This document shows, piece after piece, positions 25,286 to 33,305 of a stretch of 43,585 nt of DNA. Numbering within the stretch: position 1 is the first letter of the stretch; each line of letters begins with the position of its first letter. This stretch comes from Brevifilum sp029548365. GTDB taxonomy: Bacteria; Chloroflexota; Anaerolineae; Anaerolineales; Anaerolineaceae. The stretch spans positions 1 through 43,585 of the forward strand of contig DAOSSA010000020.1 of the NCBI GenBank assembly GCA_035376985.1. Direction: 5' to 3'. A program made the translations under genes and the position numbers. The notes under the pieces were generated by a model. The model saw nothing but the letters and a program-made list of their open reading frames with translations. It was not told the origin of the DNA and did no database searches.

Positions 25286-26044
25286 TTAAAAGCGAAAGGC
25301 TTCACTGATCCCGTGCAGGAATTCGGGCGGCATGATTTTTAAAGCTTCACCGTACTCGAAAGACTCTTCGCGCGCCAGGTAACGCGCATAAAAGGATGTA
25401 CGTGCGATCAGCATTTCTAAATCTGGTTCGGTAAATTGTGCTGTATAGCAGCGCAGGGCAGCATTTTTCTTTTCCAACGTTGCGCCGATATCGATGATTG
25501 TGTTGGGGTAGGAAGTGTTGTGAAAAACAACAGCCTGCAGCGGGTGAGGTTGGTAATCTGCATCGATATCCAGGTCGCTGGTCAGGCGTGTGAAAGTGTA
25601 TAATATTGCGGCTTCAGCGCTCGCCCTGGCTGCCAGCAGGTGGTCATTGTGAGCTTCGTACATCATCCAGGGGTCGAGGCTGAAAAGCAGGTCGGGTTTA
25701 AGCAAACGGATATACTTGATAATTTCCCTGCGCAAAGAAAAATAGCTGTAATCGCCTGCGTCAGGATAGTCAAGACGGTACTGGTGCTTCACACCAATGA
25801 TTTTTCCGGCGTGCTCCTGTTCCGCTTTGACCTGCTGGACTGCTTCGTGTGCATCCCAGCCGTCATGGATGACCCCCACCAGGTCATCGGTGACGGTTAA
25901 ATAGTACACTTCAGCCCCATTCTCTGACAGGCGTGCCAGTGTGCCCCCGGCTGATATATCATTATCATCATAATGGGGTTGTACTGCCAGAACACGCCTG
26001 GCTGCGAAAATATCCGGTATTTCAATGCCAAATTGTTTGAACAT
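25286..26044 (-). CDS. PIG-L/LmbE-family N-deacetylase
   Basis: A 252-residue zinc-dependent deacetylase of the fold that removes acetyl groups from N-acetylglucosaminyl conjugates (MshB, BshB, LmbE). The first metal motif is QPHYDDNDISAGGT with His24, Asp26 and Asp27; here Tyr replaces the usual Pro and Asp replaces Glu. The second is AHNDH with His132 and His135. Cytoplasmic. It converges on the ceramidase-like gene with only six bases between stops. No mycothiol or bacillithiol genes are nearby, so a thiol pathway is not supported. A role in amino-sugar catabolism or in making a glycoconjugate is possible. Confidence 0.88.
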   Translation of the reverse strand: MFKQFGIEIPDIFAARRVLAVQPHYDDNDISAGGTLARLSENGAEVYYLTVTDDLVGVIHDGWDAHEAVQQVKAEQEHAGKIIGVKHQYRLDYPDAGDYSYFSLRREIIKYIRLLKPDLLFSLDPWMMYEAHNDHLLAARASAEAAILYTFTRLTSDLDIDADYQPHPLQAVVFHNTSYPNTIIDIGATLEKKNAALRCYTAQFTEPDLEMLIARTSFYARYLAREESFEYGEALKIMPPEFLHGISEAFRF

Positions 26045-26262
26045 GAATGCTCTCCCAGGATGTTATCTGATATAAATCGTATCAAAGGACCTTTTGCACC
26101 TATTATAAGCGAGAATTATAGGGATCCTTTTTTATTGAGGACGCAGATGATCAGGAAAATTTTGTTGTGGATCAGAAACAAATCCTATCATGCGACTACC
26201 TGGCTAATAGTGGTAACATAATACCAGATCAGTTAATTAACACTGGAAATACGAGAGGAACT

Positions 26263-27489
26263 ATGGAAAAACTTGCACTACTTGGAGGGGATCCCCTGAA
26301 AACGAAGCCATTTCCAGAATGGCCGCAGTATGATGAACGCGAGAAAGAAGCATTGCTTGGGGTGCTGGATAGCGGTACATGGTGGCGTACCCCGGGCTCA
26401 CGCACGAAAGCATTTGAGGAAGCTTTCGCTGCTTATCACGATGCACGCTATGGCATCGCCTGCACCAATGGCACCGCCGCAATTGAGATCATGATAGCAG
26501 CATTGGGGATTGGACTGGGTGATGAGGTCATCGTGCCTGATTTCACCTTTGTGGCGACTGCCTCCGCCGTCCTGCTGCACGGTGCGCTGCCAGTTTTAGT
26601 GGATGTCGATCAGGATACCTACTGCATCGACCCGGAAAAAGTTAAAGCAGCGATCACGGAGCGAACCAGAGCTATTATTGCCGTGCACCTGGCCGGTCAT
26701 CCTGCAGATTTGGATGCCTTACAGGAAATTGCTGATCAATACGGGTTATATTTGCTTGAGGATTGCGCGCACGCTCATGGCAGTGAATGGAAAGGGAAAA
26801 AAGTTGGCGCACTTGGAAAAGCTGGCACGTTCAGTTTTCAGCAGAGTAAATTGATGACCGCCGGGGAGGGCGGCATCCTGTTGACCAACGACCCGGAGCT
26901 GGAAATTCTTATACGTTCGGTGCACGATTGTGGGCGCATGCCGGGTGAGTGGTTTTATTCCCATTTCATCAACGGTGGAAATTACCGCTTAAGTGAGTGG
27001 CAGGGTGCGATTTTAAATCAGCAACTGAGCAGATTTGATTCCCAGGCACGGATTCGCAGTGCAAATGCGAGTTTTTTGAACGAAAATTTAAAAATGATTG
27101 AAGGCATTTCCCCGCAATTTTATGATCCCCGCGTGACGCGCAACGGACATTATTGCTATATCTTCACCTACGAGCCGGAATGCTTTGATGGCTTGCCTAC
27201 TCAAACGTTCATCCAGGCGCTGGAGGCTGAAGGCATTCCCACACAGGCCAGCTACCCGCCTCTGCATGCCCTGGACGTGTTCACCAGCGGAGAATACCGG
27301 AAACGCTTGCTTCCAGAGCACGCCGCGGCCCAGAAACCCTTCAGAGACGAAGATTTCCCAGTGACCGAGGTCGGCTTTAAAAATACGGTCTGGTTACTGC
27401 ACCGTACGCTATTGGGCGATGAACAGGATGCGCAAGAGATTGTCGAAGCAGTGAGGAAAATTCAACGCCAGGCAAGGAGCATTCGGTAA
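26263..27489 (+). CDS. DegT/DnrJ/EryC1-family aminotransferase
   Basis: A 408-residue PLP-dependent sugar aminotransferase. Visible are CTNGTAAIEIMI (67-78), VPDFTFVATASAVL, the Asp of the PLP pocket in LLEDCAHAHGS (Asp167), and the Schiff-base Lys196 in SFQQSKLMTAGEGG. The start ATG 26263 follows AGAGGA by three bases; an earlier in-frame GTG at 26167 would add a non-conserved leader. The opening MEKLALLGGDPLKTKPFP is typical of the branch that includes scyllo-inosamine/AHBA-synthase-like enzymes as well as many of unknown role. It would install or remove an amino group on a keto-sugar or keto-cyclitol. It is divergent from the PIG-L gene, sharing about 220 bases. Confidence 0.92.
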   Translation: MEKLALLGGDPLKTKPFPEWPQYDEREKEALLGVLDSGTWWRTPGSRTKAFEEAFAAYHDARYGIACTNGTAAIEIMIAALGIGLGDEVIVPDFTFVATASAVLLHGALPVLVDVDQDTYCIDPEKVKAAITERTRAIIAVHLAGHPADLDALQEIADQYGLYLLEDCAHAHGSEWKGKKVGALGKAGTFSFQQSKLMTAGEGGILLTNDPELEILIRSVHDCGRMPGEWFYSHFINGGNYRLSEWQGAILNQQLSRFDSQARIRSANASFLNENLKMIEGISPQFYDPRVTRNGHYCYIFTYEPECFDGLPTQTFIQALEAEGIPTQASYPPLHALDVFTSGEYRKRLLPEHAAAQKPFRDEDFPVTEVGFKNTVWLLHRTLLGDEQDAQEIVEAVRKIQRQARSIR

Positions 27490-27513
27490 AGCAGGATTGG
27501 CGAACGAGGTTGA

Positions 27514-27542
27514 TTGACGCTTGAAGTATTATTTGCTATAAT
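27514..27542 (+). promoter_or_regulatory. Promoter of the tRNA-Val array
   Basis: TTGACG (27514-27519), exactly 17 bases, and TATAAT (27537-27542). The first base of copy A (an interrupted tRNA) lies 13 bases after the -10 box. This geometry matches the tRNA-Val(GAC) promoter at 1911-1939. Confidence 0.8.
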
Positions 27543-27554
27543 GCTTTTCACGAT

Positions 27555-27665
27555 GGGCGCGTAGCTTCGCAGACCCTGTTGAGGGTTGCTGGTTAGAGCG
27601 CACGGTTTACCTCCTGCCCCCTGCGCTGCGCTTCGGGGGTGCTGCGCGAAGGTCGATGGTTCGAA
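27555..27665 (+). pseudogene. Interrupted tRNA-Val(CAC)-like copy A
   Basis: It keeps tRNA-Val segments GGGCGCGTAGCT, CTGGTTAGAGCGCACGGTT and AAGGTCGATGGTTCGA. A 22-base insert at 27567-27588 replaces the D-loop CAG and can fold as a hairpin (CCCT/AGGG core). A second insert of about 34 bases at 27615-27648 replaces GTG in the 3' strand of the anticodon stem. The anticodon loop itself reads TTTACCT rather than TTCACAT. The 3' half ends in the T-loop and passes into an AT-rich linker, so no acceptor 3' strand is left. Confidence 0.85.
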
Positions 27666-27701
27666 TTTGTGAACGAGATCTTTAAAAATTTATATATTTT
27701 T

Positions 27702-27775
<74 letters not shown>

Positions 27776-27780
27776 TTTTG

Positions 27781-27880
27781 NNNNNNNNNNNNNNNNNNNN
27801 NNNNNNNNNNNNNNNNNNNNNNNNNNNNNNNNNNNNNNNNNNNNNNNNNNNNNNNNNNNNNNNNNNNNNNNNNNNNNNNN
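27781..27880. other. Assembly gap (100 N) inside the tRNA array
   Basis: A placeholder gap inside near-identical repeats. The number of tRNA-derived copies is therefore unknown, and the order of copies across the gap should not be trusted. Confidence 0.95.
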
Positions 27881-27951
27881 TGCCCCCTGCGCTGCGCTTC
27901 GGGGGTGCTGCGCGAAGGTCGATGGTTCGAGCGCTGAGCAGTCCGCGCCCA
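27881..27951 (+). pseudogene. Interrupted tRNA-Val-like copy C (3' part)
   Basis: Starts in the anticodon-stem insert after the gap, continues with AAGGTCGATGGTTCGAG, a 10-base T-loop insert (CGCTGAGCAG), and ends with TCCGCGCCCA, where ATTC of the T-stem/acceptor junction is lost. Confidence 0.8.
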
Positions 27952-27979
27952 TTTTGTTTTAAGAATAATGCACCCATCA

Positions 27980-28042
27980 GGGTTCACATCCTGCCCCCTC
28001 TGCTGCGCTTCGGGGGTGCTGCGCGAAGGTCGATGGTTCGAG
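27980..28042 (+). pseudogene. tRNA-Val-like fragment D
   Basis: Begins at GGGTTCACATCC (anticodon stem-loop), carries the anticodon-stem insert, and ends at GATGGTTCGAG in the T-loop. It passes into an AT-rich linker nearly identical to the one after copy A. Confidence 0.8.
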
Positions 28043-28077
28043 TTTGTGAAAGAGATTTTTAAAATTTATAATATTTT

Positions 28078-28208
28078 GGGCGCGTAGCTTCGCAGACCCT
28101 GTTGAGGGCTGCTGGTTAGAGCGCACGGTTCACATCCTGGCCCCTCCGCTGCGCTTCGGGGGTGCTGCGCGAAGGTCGATGGTTCGAGCGCTACGCAGTC
28201 CGCGCTCA
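28078..28208 (+). pseudogene. Interrupted tRNA-Val(CAC)-like copy E
   Basis: The most complete interrupted copy: acceptor 5' strand GGGCGCG, D-loop insert 28090-28111, anticodon loop TTCACAT, anticodon-stem insert from 28138, T-loop insert CGCTACGCAG, and a 3' acceptor strand GCGCTCA that no longer matches well. All three arms are interrupted. Confidence 0.85.
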
Positions 28209-28236
28209 TTTTGTTTTAAGAATAATACACACATCA

Positions 28237-28303
28237 GGGTTCACATCCTGCCCCCTCCGCTGCGCTTCGGGGGTGCTGCGCGAAGGTCGTGGGCTGGAGT
28301 CCC
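28237..28303 (+). pseudogene. tRNA-Val-like fragment F
   Basis: Same start and insert as fragment D, then GGTCGTGGGCTGGAGTCCC, in which the T-arm has drifted away from the other copies. It is the last unit of the array. Confidence 0.75.
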
Positions 28304-28350
28304 TTTGCTTCTTAATTGGATTTGCCTTTCGATTTATATTTCTAAACAAA

Positions 28351-28378
28351 AAACCTGCCCCCGTATATCGAGGACAGG
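28351..28378 (-). terminator. Rho-independent terminator of pnp
   Basis: On the minus strand, CCTGTCC (28378-28372) pairs with GGGCAGG (28360-28354), followed by TTTTTTGTTT. It starts about 30 bases after the pnp stop. Confidence 0.8.
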
Positions 28379-28408
28379 CTTGTTTTATTAATGCTAACCG
28401 CTTTACGG

Positions 28409-30598
28409 CTACCTTCGACGGCTGCGAGGGCGGCTGCCGCCTTTATTCCCCGGGCTATCGTGGGATTGGGCTTCTTCCAGCGTCCAGCCTTCCAGCAGCG
28501 CCTGGCGAGAGAGCCTGATCTTGCCCTGGCTGTCGATATTGGTGACCATGACGGTGATTTCATCGCCTTCTTTGACTACATCAGTCACCTTGCTGACATG
28601 GCTGGTATCCAGTTGCGAGATATGCACCAGGCCGTCCTGGCCGGGGAGAATTTCAACAAAGGCGCCGAATTCAGTGATGCGCACCACTTTGCCGGTGTAG
28701 ATATGACCGACCTTAACCTCTTCCGTGAGGCGTTCGATGCGTTCGCGGGCGGCCTTATAGCCGACCCCGTCGGTTGAAGCGATAAAGATAGTGCCGTCGT
28801 CTTCAATGTCGATGCGAGTGCCGGTTTCTTCCTGGATGCTGCGGATTGTCTCGCCGCCCTTGCCGATCACTGCGCCGATTTTTTCAACGGACACTTTGAT
28901 GATCTCGATGCGCGGTGCGTGATCTTTGATGTCGGAGCGGGGTTTGTCGATGACTGCCAGCATTTTGTCGAGGATGTGCAGCCGAGCTTTGCGAGCGTGT
29001 TCAAGCGCCTCGGACATGATTTGTGTGGTGATCCCGCTGATCTTGATGTCCATTTGCAGGGCGGTAATGCCTTCAGTTGTCCCGGTGACCTTGAAATCCA
29101 GGTCGCCCAGGTGGTCTTCCATACCGAGAATATCGGTCAGGATGACATAATCATCGCCTTCTTTGATCATGCCCATGGCGACACCGGAGACAGGTCGTTT
29201 GATCGGCACGCCGGTGTCCATCAGCGCCAGGGTAGAACCGCAGGTCGACGCCATCGAGGATGAGCCGTTGGAAGACATCACCTCGGAAACGAGGCGCATG
29301 GTATAGGGGAAATCCTTTTCCTCCGGCAGAACCGCGCGCAGGGCACGCTCTGCCAGCATGCCATGACCAACTTCACGGCGGGACTGGAACAGTCGTCCGG
29401 TTTCACCGGTGGAATAGGGCGGGAAGTTGTAATGGTGAATATAGCGTTTGGTATCCGTGGGGATCAGGTTATCGAGTTCCTGGGCTTCGCGGGGCGTGCC
29501 GAGGGTGGCCAGGGTGAGCACCTGGGTCTCGCCGCGAGTGAACAAGCCGGAGCCATGAGCGCGCGGGCTGGTGTTGACCTCACACCAGATCTCGCGTACA
29601 TCCTGCGGACTGCGCCCATCTGGTCGGATACGATCGGAGAGAATCCGTTTGCGGATGACCTCTTTTTCAACCTCTTCGAAGGCATCGCCAATGTTCTTTT
29701 TGAGGGTTTTCAGTTCTGCCTCGGCAAGGGTCTCAGACTTTTCAGCAGACAGCTCTTCAATCACTGCTCCTTTCAAGTCTCGGATGCCGTTGTACAGGTT
29801 TTCTTTAACATAGGGCTGCCTGAGAATTTCCAGCAGACGGTCTGCAACGGCAGGCTTTACCTGATCGACCAAAGCCTGGTCGAGAGTGGTCAGTTCGACC
29901 TCACGTTTTTCCTTGCCGACTTCACGCGCCATCTGTTCCTGGATTTCAATGATGGGCTGGATGGAGCGATGCGCCAAGTCCAGGGCTTCGACCATCACCT
30001 GTTCGGAGACCTCGATAGCGCCGCATTCGACCATGGCAATGGCCTGTTTTGTGCCGGCAACGATCAGATCCAGCCTGGAATCTTCCATCTCCTTGATGGT
30101 TGGGTTGACGATCAGCTCGCCGTTGACGTAACCGATGCGTACTGCGCCGATAGGCCCTGCCCAAGGAATATCAGAGATGATCAGAGCGATTGATGCGGCG
30201 TTGATGCCGAGGATATCAAGGGGGTTTTCGGTATCTGCGGAGAGCGACATAAGGATTACCTGCACCTCGTTGCGCATGCCATCGGGGAACAGGGGACGGA
30301 TTGGGCGATCGGTCATGCGGGCAATCAAGATAGCGTCTTCGCGGGGTCGCCCTTCGCGACGGAAGAACGATCCGGGAATTTTTCCACCGGCATACATGCG
30401 TTCTTCGTATTCAACGGTAAGGGGGAAGAAATCGAGCCCCTCACGGATACCGCCCAGGGTGGCAGCGCAGAACATGAGGCTGTCGCCCTGGCGGACGGTC
30501 ACGGACCCGCCAGCCTGTCCGGCCAGTTTGCCCGTTTCGATGATGATTTCTTTGTCACCGAGTTTGGTACGATAAATTTTTGGGTTGGGTTGCATCAT
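28409..30598 (-). CDS. pnp: Polyribonucleotide nucleotidyltransferase (PNPase)
   Basis: Phosphorolytic 3'-5' exoribonuclease of RNA turnover, 729 residues, a trimer in known members. Two RNase PH-like domains are present: the first with GGSVTVRQGDSLMFCAATLG and FFRREGRPREDAI, the second with RPDGRSPQDVREIWCEV and FTRGETQVL and the conserved GSSSMASTCGSTLALMD. A KH domain follows with IGAVIGKGGETIRSIQEET, then an S1 domain with GHIYTGKVVRITEFGAFVEI, and a basic tail. The ATG at 30598 follows AAGGGA; a second ATG is directly behind it. The order rpsO-pnp is conserved in most bacteria. The intergenic hairpin at 30714-30786 is a candidate for processing or autoregulation. Confidence 0.98.
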   Translation of the reverse strand: MMQPNPKIYRTKLGDKEIIIETGKLAGQAGGSVTVRQGDSLMFCAATLGGIREGLDFFPLTVEYEERMYAGGKIPGSFFRREGRPREDAILIARMTDRPIRPLFPDGMRNEVQVILMSLSADTENPLDILGINAASIALIISDIPWAGPIGAVRIGYVNGELIVNPTIKEMEDSRLDLIVAGTKQAIAMVECGAIEVSEQVMVEALDLAHRSIQPIIEIQEQMAREVGKEKREVELTTLDQALVDQVKPAVADRLLEILRQPYVKENLYNGIRDLKGAVIEELSAEKSETLAEAELKTLKKNIGDAFEEVEKEVIRKRILSDRIRPDGRSPQDVREIWCEVNTSPRAHGSGLFTRGETQVLTLATLGTPREAQELDNLIPTDTKRYIHHYNFPPYSTGETGRLFQSRREVGHGMLAERALRAVLPEEKDFPYTMRLVSEVMSSNGSSSMASTCGSTLALMDTGVPIKRPVSGVAMGMIKEGDDYVILTDILGMEDHLGDLDFKVTGTTEGITALQMDIKISGITTQIMSEALEHARKARLHILDKMLAVIDKPRSDIKDHAPRIEIIKVSVEKIGAVIGKGGETIRSIQEETGTRIDIEDDGTIFIASTDGVGYKAARERIERLTEEVKVGHIYTGKVVRITEFGAFVEILPGQDGLVHISQLDTSHVSKVTDVVKEGDEITVMVTNIDSQGKIRLSRQALLEGWTLEEAQSHDSPGNKGGSRPRSRRR

Positions 30599-30713
30599 TT
30601 GTAAATCCCTTTCGTCTAATTTCCCGCCCAGTCAGGAACTGAAAACCGATGAGGCGTTGCTCCTCAGCAATTTTCAATACCCGACCGGCGGATTGCATAT
30701 TAAAAACCTATTT

Positions 30714-30786
30714 CCGCAGACAAAGCCCATCAGGATTGGTGTTGCTTACAACGATCTTCTTGCATGGCAACCTGCTTTATCTGCGG
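30714..30786 (-). ncRNA. Long hairpin in the rpsO-pnp intergenic transcript
   Basis: On the minus-strand RNA, CCGCAGATAAAG (30786-30775) pairs with CTTTGTCTGCGG (30725-30714). This gives 12 pairs including one U-G that is a wobble only in the minus-strand transcript. The 49-base top contains a further GTTGC/GCAAC helix. There is no U-tract, so it is not a standard terminator. In E. coli the corresponding leader hairpin is cut by RNase III to start PNPase autocontrol; a similar role here is an inference. Confidence 0.65.
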
Positions 30787-30818
30787 TGTTATTCGCGTGG
30801 TTAATAAAAAACGAAGAA

Positions 30819-31091
30819 TTATTTTTTGCGGATGTTAAGCCTGTCGGTCAGCGCCACGTAACGGTGGTAATCCTTGCGGCGCAGATAGGTCAGTAAACGG
30901 CGTCGGTGGCCGACCAGTTTGAGCAAACCACGGCGGGAACTCTCATCGTGTTTATTGACCCGCAGGTGCTCGGTGAGACCTTTGATGCGGGTGGTCAGGA
31001 TCGCAATTTGAACCTCTGGCGAGCCTGTATCCTCGCTATGCTGTTTGTATTGCTGAATAATTTCGTTTTTGACTTCTTTTTCTAAAGCCAT
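30819..31091 (-). CDS. rpsO: Ribosomal protein S15
   Basis: A 90-residue small-subunit protein that binds the 16S rRNA central domain. Family motifs are clear: DTGSPEVQIAILTTRIKGLT, HLRVNKHDESSRRGL and LVGHRRRLLTYLRRKDYHRY, ending in NIRKK. Normal length. It is the first gene of the rpsO-pnp unit, with about 220 bases before pnp. Confidence 0.98.
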   Translation of the reverse strand: MALEKEVKNEIIQQYKQHSEDTGSPEVQIAILTTRIKGLTEHLRVNKHDESSRRGLLKLVGHRRRLLTYLRRKDYHRYVALTDRLNIRKK

Positions 31092-31237
31092 GACACTGCT
31101 ACTCCTTAGGTATTGATATTTTGCAGGTCTCCATACGCCCAGCCGGAACCAGACACAGGACCAGTCACAGGTTTAGATTATACCAGTCGGGATAGATTGT
31201 GCAAGATGGCGGAAAAAGAGATTAAAATTGGGCTGGT

Positions 31238-32209
31238 TCACTCACGGTGATCATAATAATCATTGACCCAGTGGATGATGAAGGATGGGTCCTGGCTGTT
31301 CAGCAATGACAGCAGAGCTTCTTGGGGGATATTTTCGTGCGCCAGGTAAGCTTTGAGAAATTTCCGAAAACTAATCACCCCGCGTTCGCCATAAAACTGA
31401 AGCATAGCTTGTAGATGGGTGAGGATGGTCGTGTGAACCGTCTGTGGGGGCACTTCATGGCGGTCCATGCGGCTGAAGATCCAGGGGTTGCCCACAGCAG
31501 CCCTGCCAATCATGACGGCATCACACCCTGTGATCGATTGGATGCGCTCGATATCAGCGACGGTGCGCACGTCCCCGTTTCCGATGACCGGGATGGTAAG
31601 CGCCTGTTTGAGCTCCCGGATAGGTTCCCAGCGCGCCTGGCTGCGAAATGCCTGATTGCGTGTGCGACCATGCACAGCGAGCATGGCGCAGCCATTTTCC
31701 TGGGCAGCCTGGGCAACCTCCAGGTAGTTCAGCGTATCTTCGTCCCAGCCCAGGCGGATCTTAGCGGTGATGGGTTGCGGGAAATTCTCACGCATCAGGC
31801 TGAAGATGGCAGCAATTGCCTCGGGTGTTTTCAACAAGGCTGCCCCAGCGCCGCGACTGACCACATTTTTTGATTGACAGCCGAGGTTGATATCGATAAT
31901 ATCGGGCTGAACTTGCGGTACGAGCTGCAGCGCCGCTTGTAGAATTTGTTCGGGCTGATCGCCCAGTAATTGCAGCGAGAGCGGTCGATGGTAGGGCTCA
32001 AAGGCATGCCGTTTGGGGTAACGCGGGTGGTGCTCGAGTACATCCAGGGTGTTGATGAATTCGGTCACACTCATGGCGGAACCCAAACGGCGGCACAGGC
32101 CGCGGAAGGGCAGGTCGGTGATTCCATCCATGGGCGCCAGGATCAGGTCGCCGTAAATGGGCACAGTGCCGACCATCAACGTGGGTTTGTCAGCGATTTG
32201 TTCACGCAT
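31238..32209 (-). CDS. dus: tRNA-dihydrouridine synthase
   Basis: FMN- and NADPH-dependent enzyme reducing uridines in the tRNA D-loop, 323 residues from ATG 32209. The TIM-barrel motifs are APMDGITDLPFR (25-36), DINLGCQSKNVVSRGAGAAL with catalytic Cys111, AKIRLGW, AVHGRTR, IGNGDV and MIGRAAVGNPWIF. It belongs to the NifR3/DusB-like group; the usual Cys-Pro after the Gly is Cys-Gln here. The start overlaps the end of queG by eight bases, so the two tRNA-modification genes are translationally coupled. A longer start (Leu/Met at 32257) lies deep within queG and is less likely. Confidence 0.95.
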   Translation of the reverse strand: MREQIADKPTLMVGTVPIYGDLILAPMDGITDLPFRGLCRRLGSAMSVTEFINTLDVLEHHPRYPKRHAFEPYHRPLSLQLLGDQPEQILQAALQLVPQVQPDIIDINLGCQSKNVVSRGAGAALLKTPEAIAAIFSLMRENFPQPITAKIRLGWDEDTLNYLEVAQAAQENGCAMLAVHGRTRNQAFRSQARWEPIRELKQALTIPVIGNGDVRTVADIERIQSITGCDAVMIGRAAVGNPWIFSRMDRHEVPPQTVHTTILTHLQAMLQFYGERGVISFRKFLKAYLAHENIPQEALLSLLNSQDPSFIIHWVNDYYDHRE

Positions 32210-33269
32210 CGTCGGTTTGCTTCCGCTCAATTTGGTCAATTGCCCAGTGCAGAGCATCCAGGATCAGGGGGTGTACCGCCTTTTTGAGGCAATCTCTTAA
32301 CAACGGCAGTGCGGCTGCGTGAGCCTGGTTACCCAAAACCACAATTGCATTCCTCACCAACCCACGCTGTTTGGGTCGGTTAAGGGCGGTGTTTTGGGTG
32401 GCAGATTTGAAATCTTCCTCCTCCCAGTTCAGGATGTCGGTTAAATTCATTTGCTCTGGCAGCAGGGGTTCACCGAGCATGTTGGGCTGAGTCTGTACCC
32501 TGATGTTGTGCGGACAAACCATCTGGCAGATATCGCAGCCAAACAACCAGTTTCCAACCTGGCATTTGAGTGCATCCGGAATTATCCCTTTGTTTTCAAT
32601 GGTCAGGTAGCTGATACAGCGTCTGGCATCGATGGTTCGGTCGGGCAGGATGCAAGAGGTGGGACAGGCTTCGATACAACGCCGACAAGACCCGCATAAG
32701 TCATGCATGAAGGGGGCGTCTACCGGCAATGCCAGGTCGGTGAGCATCACTGCCAGGAAAAAATAGCTTCCTGTTCCCGGAATGATCAGGTTGCTGTTTT
32801 TTCCGACCATTCCCAACCCGGCCTGAATGGCAAAAGTGCGTTCAAGCACCGGCCCAGTATCAACATAGGATTTTATTTTCACCGCACCATCTGCATGGCT
32901 GCAAATGAGGTCCTCCAATTCAACCAGCTTTTTCTGGATTACCTGGTGGTAGTCTGCGGTGCGGGCATAGGCGGAAACCCTGCCAAACCCCGGAGTGATT
33001 GCGGTGAGTGAGGATTGGGGTGGGGTGTAGGGCATCGCCAGGCAGATCACACGCTGGCAACCCTCCAAAACCAGGCTTGGATCGGCCCGTTTCGCCAGCG
33101 TGTCTTCACGCGCTAAATAGTGCATATCGGCATGATGACCCGCGCTGATCCAGCGTTCAAAGGCTTCGAAATGCGGAACAGGGAGGGCAGGAGTTATACC
33201 GACATGCGTAAATCCAAGCTGATGCGCTTTGGTAGAGAAGGCGTGCTTAAGTTCTGTTAAACGACGCAT
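32202..33269 (-). CDS. queG: Epoxyqueuosine reductase
   Basis: Cobalamin- and two-[4Fe-4S]-dependent enzyme for the last step of queuosine synthesis in tRNA, 355 residues. The catalytic Asp is in SYVDTGPVLER. The iron-sulfur ligands are in CGSCRRCIEACPTSC and in CDICQMVCPHN. A C-terminal HEAT-like stretch is present with RNAIVVLGNQAHAAALPLL. ATG 33269 is preferred; an in-frame TTG lies nine bases upstream. It is coupled to dus by an eight-base overlap. No other queuosine genes are in the window. Confidence 0.95.
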   Translation of the reverse strand: MRRLTELKHAFSTKAHQLGFTHVGITPALPVPHFEAFERWISAGHHADMHYLAREDTLAKRADPSLVLEGCQRVICLAMPYTPPQSSLTAITPGFGRVSAYARTADYHQVIQKKLVELEDLICSHADGAVKIKSYVDTGPVLERTFAIQAGLGMVGKNSNLIIPGTGSYFFLAVMLTDLALPVDAPFMHDLCGSCRRCIEACPTSCILPDRTIDARRCISYLTIENKGIIPDALKCQVGNWLFGCDICQMVCPHNIRVQTQPNMLGEPLLPEQMNLTDILNWEEEDFKSATQNTALNRPKQRGLVRNAIVVLGNQAHAAALPLLRDCLKKAVHPLILDALHWAIDQIERKQTDDA

Positions 33270-33305
33270 ATCCTGCAATCGTTGGCGGGGTCTCGGGTGG
33301 CTGAT

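Larger units (their letters stand above)
27881..28303 (+). repeat. Direct repeat of about 257 bases (C-D and E-F units)
   Basis: Copy C and fragment D repeat as copy E and fragment F with an offset of 257 bases. Inside each unit the anticodon-stem insert recurs after 111 bases (27881 and 27992; 28138 and 28249). Spacers with TTTTGTTTTAAGAATAAT are shared. Confidence 0.8.

Noticed and set aside
29363..30193. Long plus-strand open frame opposite pnp
   Set aside because: It mirrors the codon pattern of pnp, has no ribosome site and shows no recognisable domain, while pnp is fully conserved.
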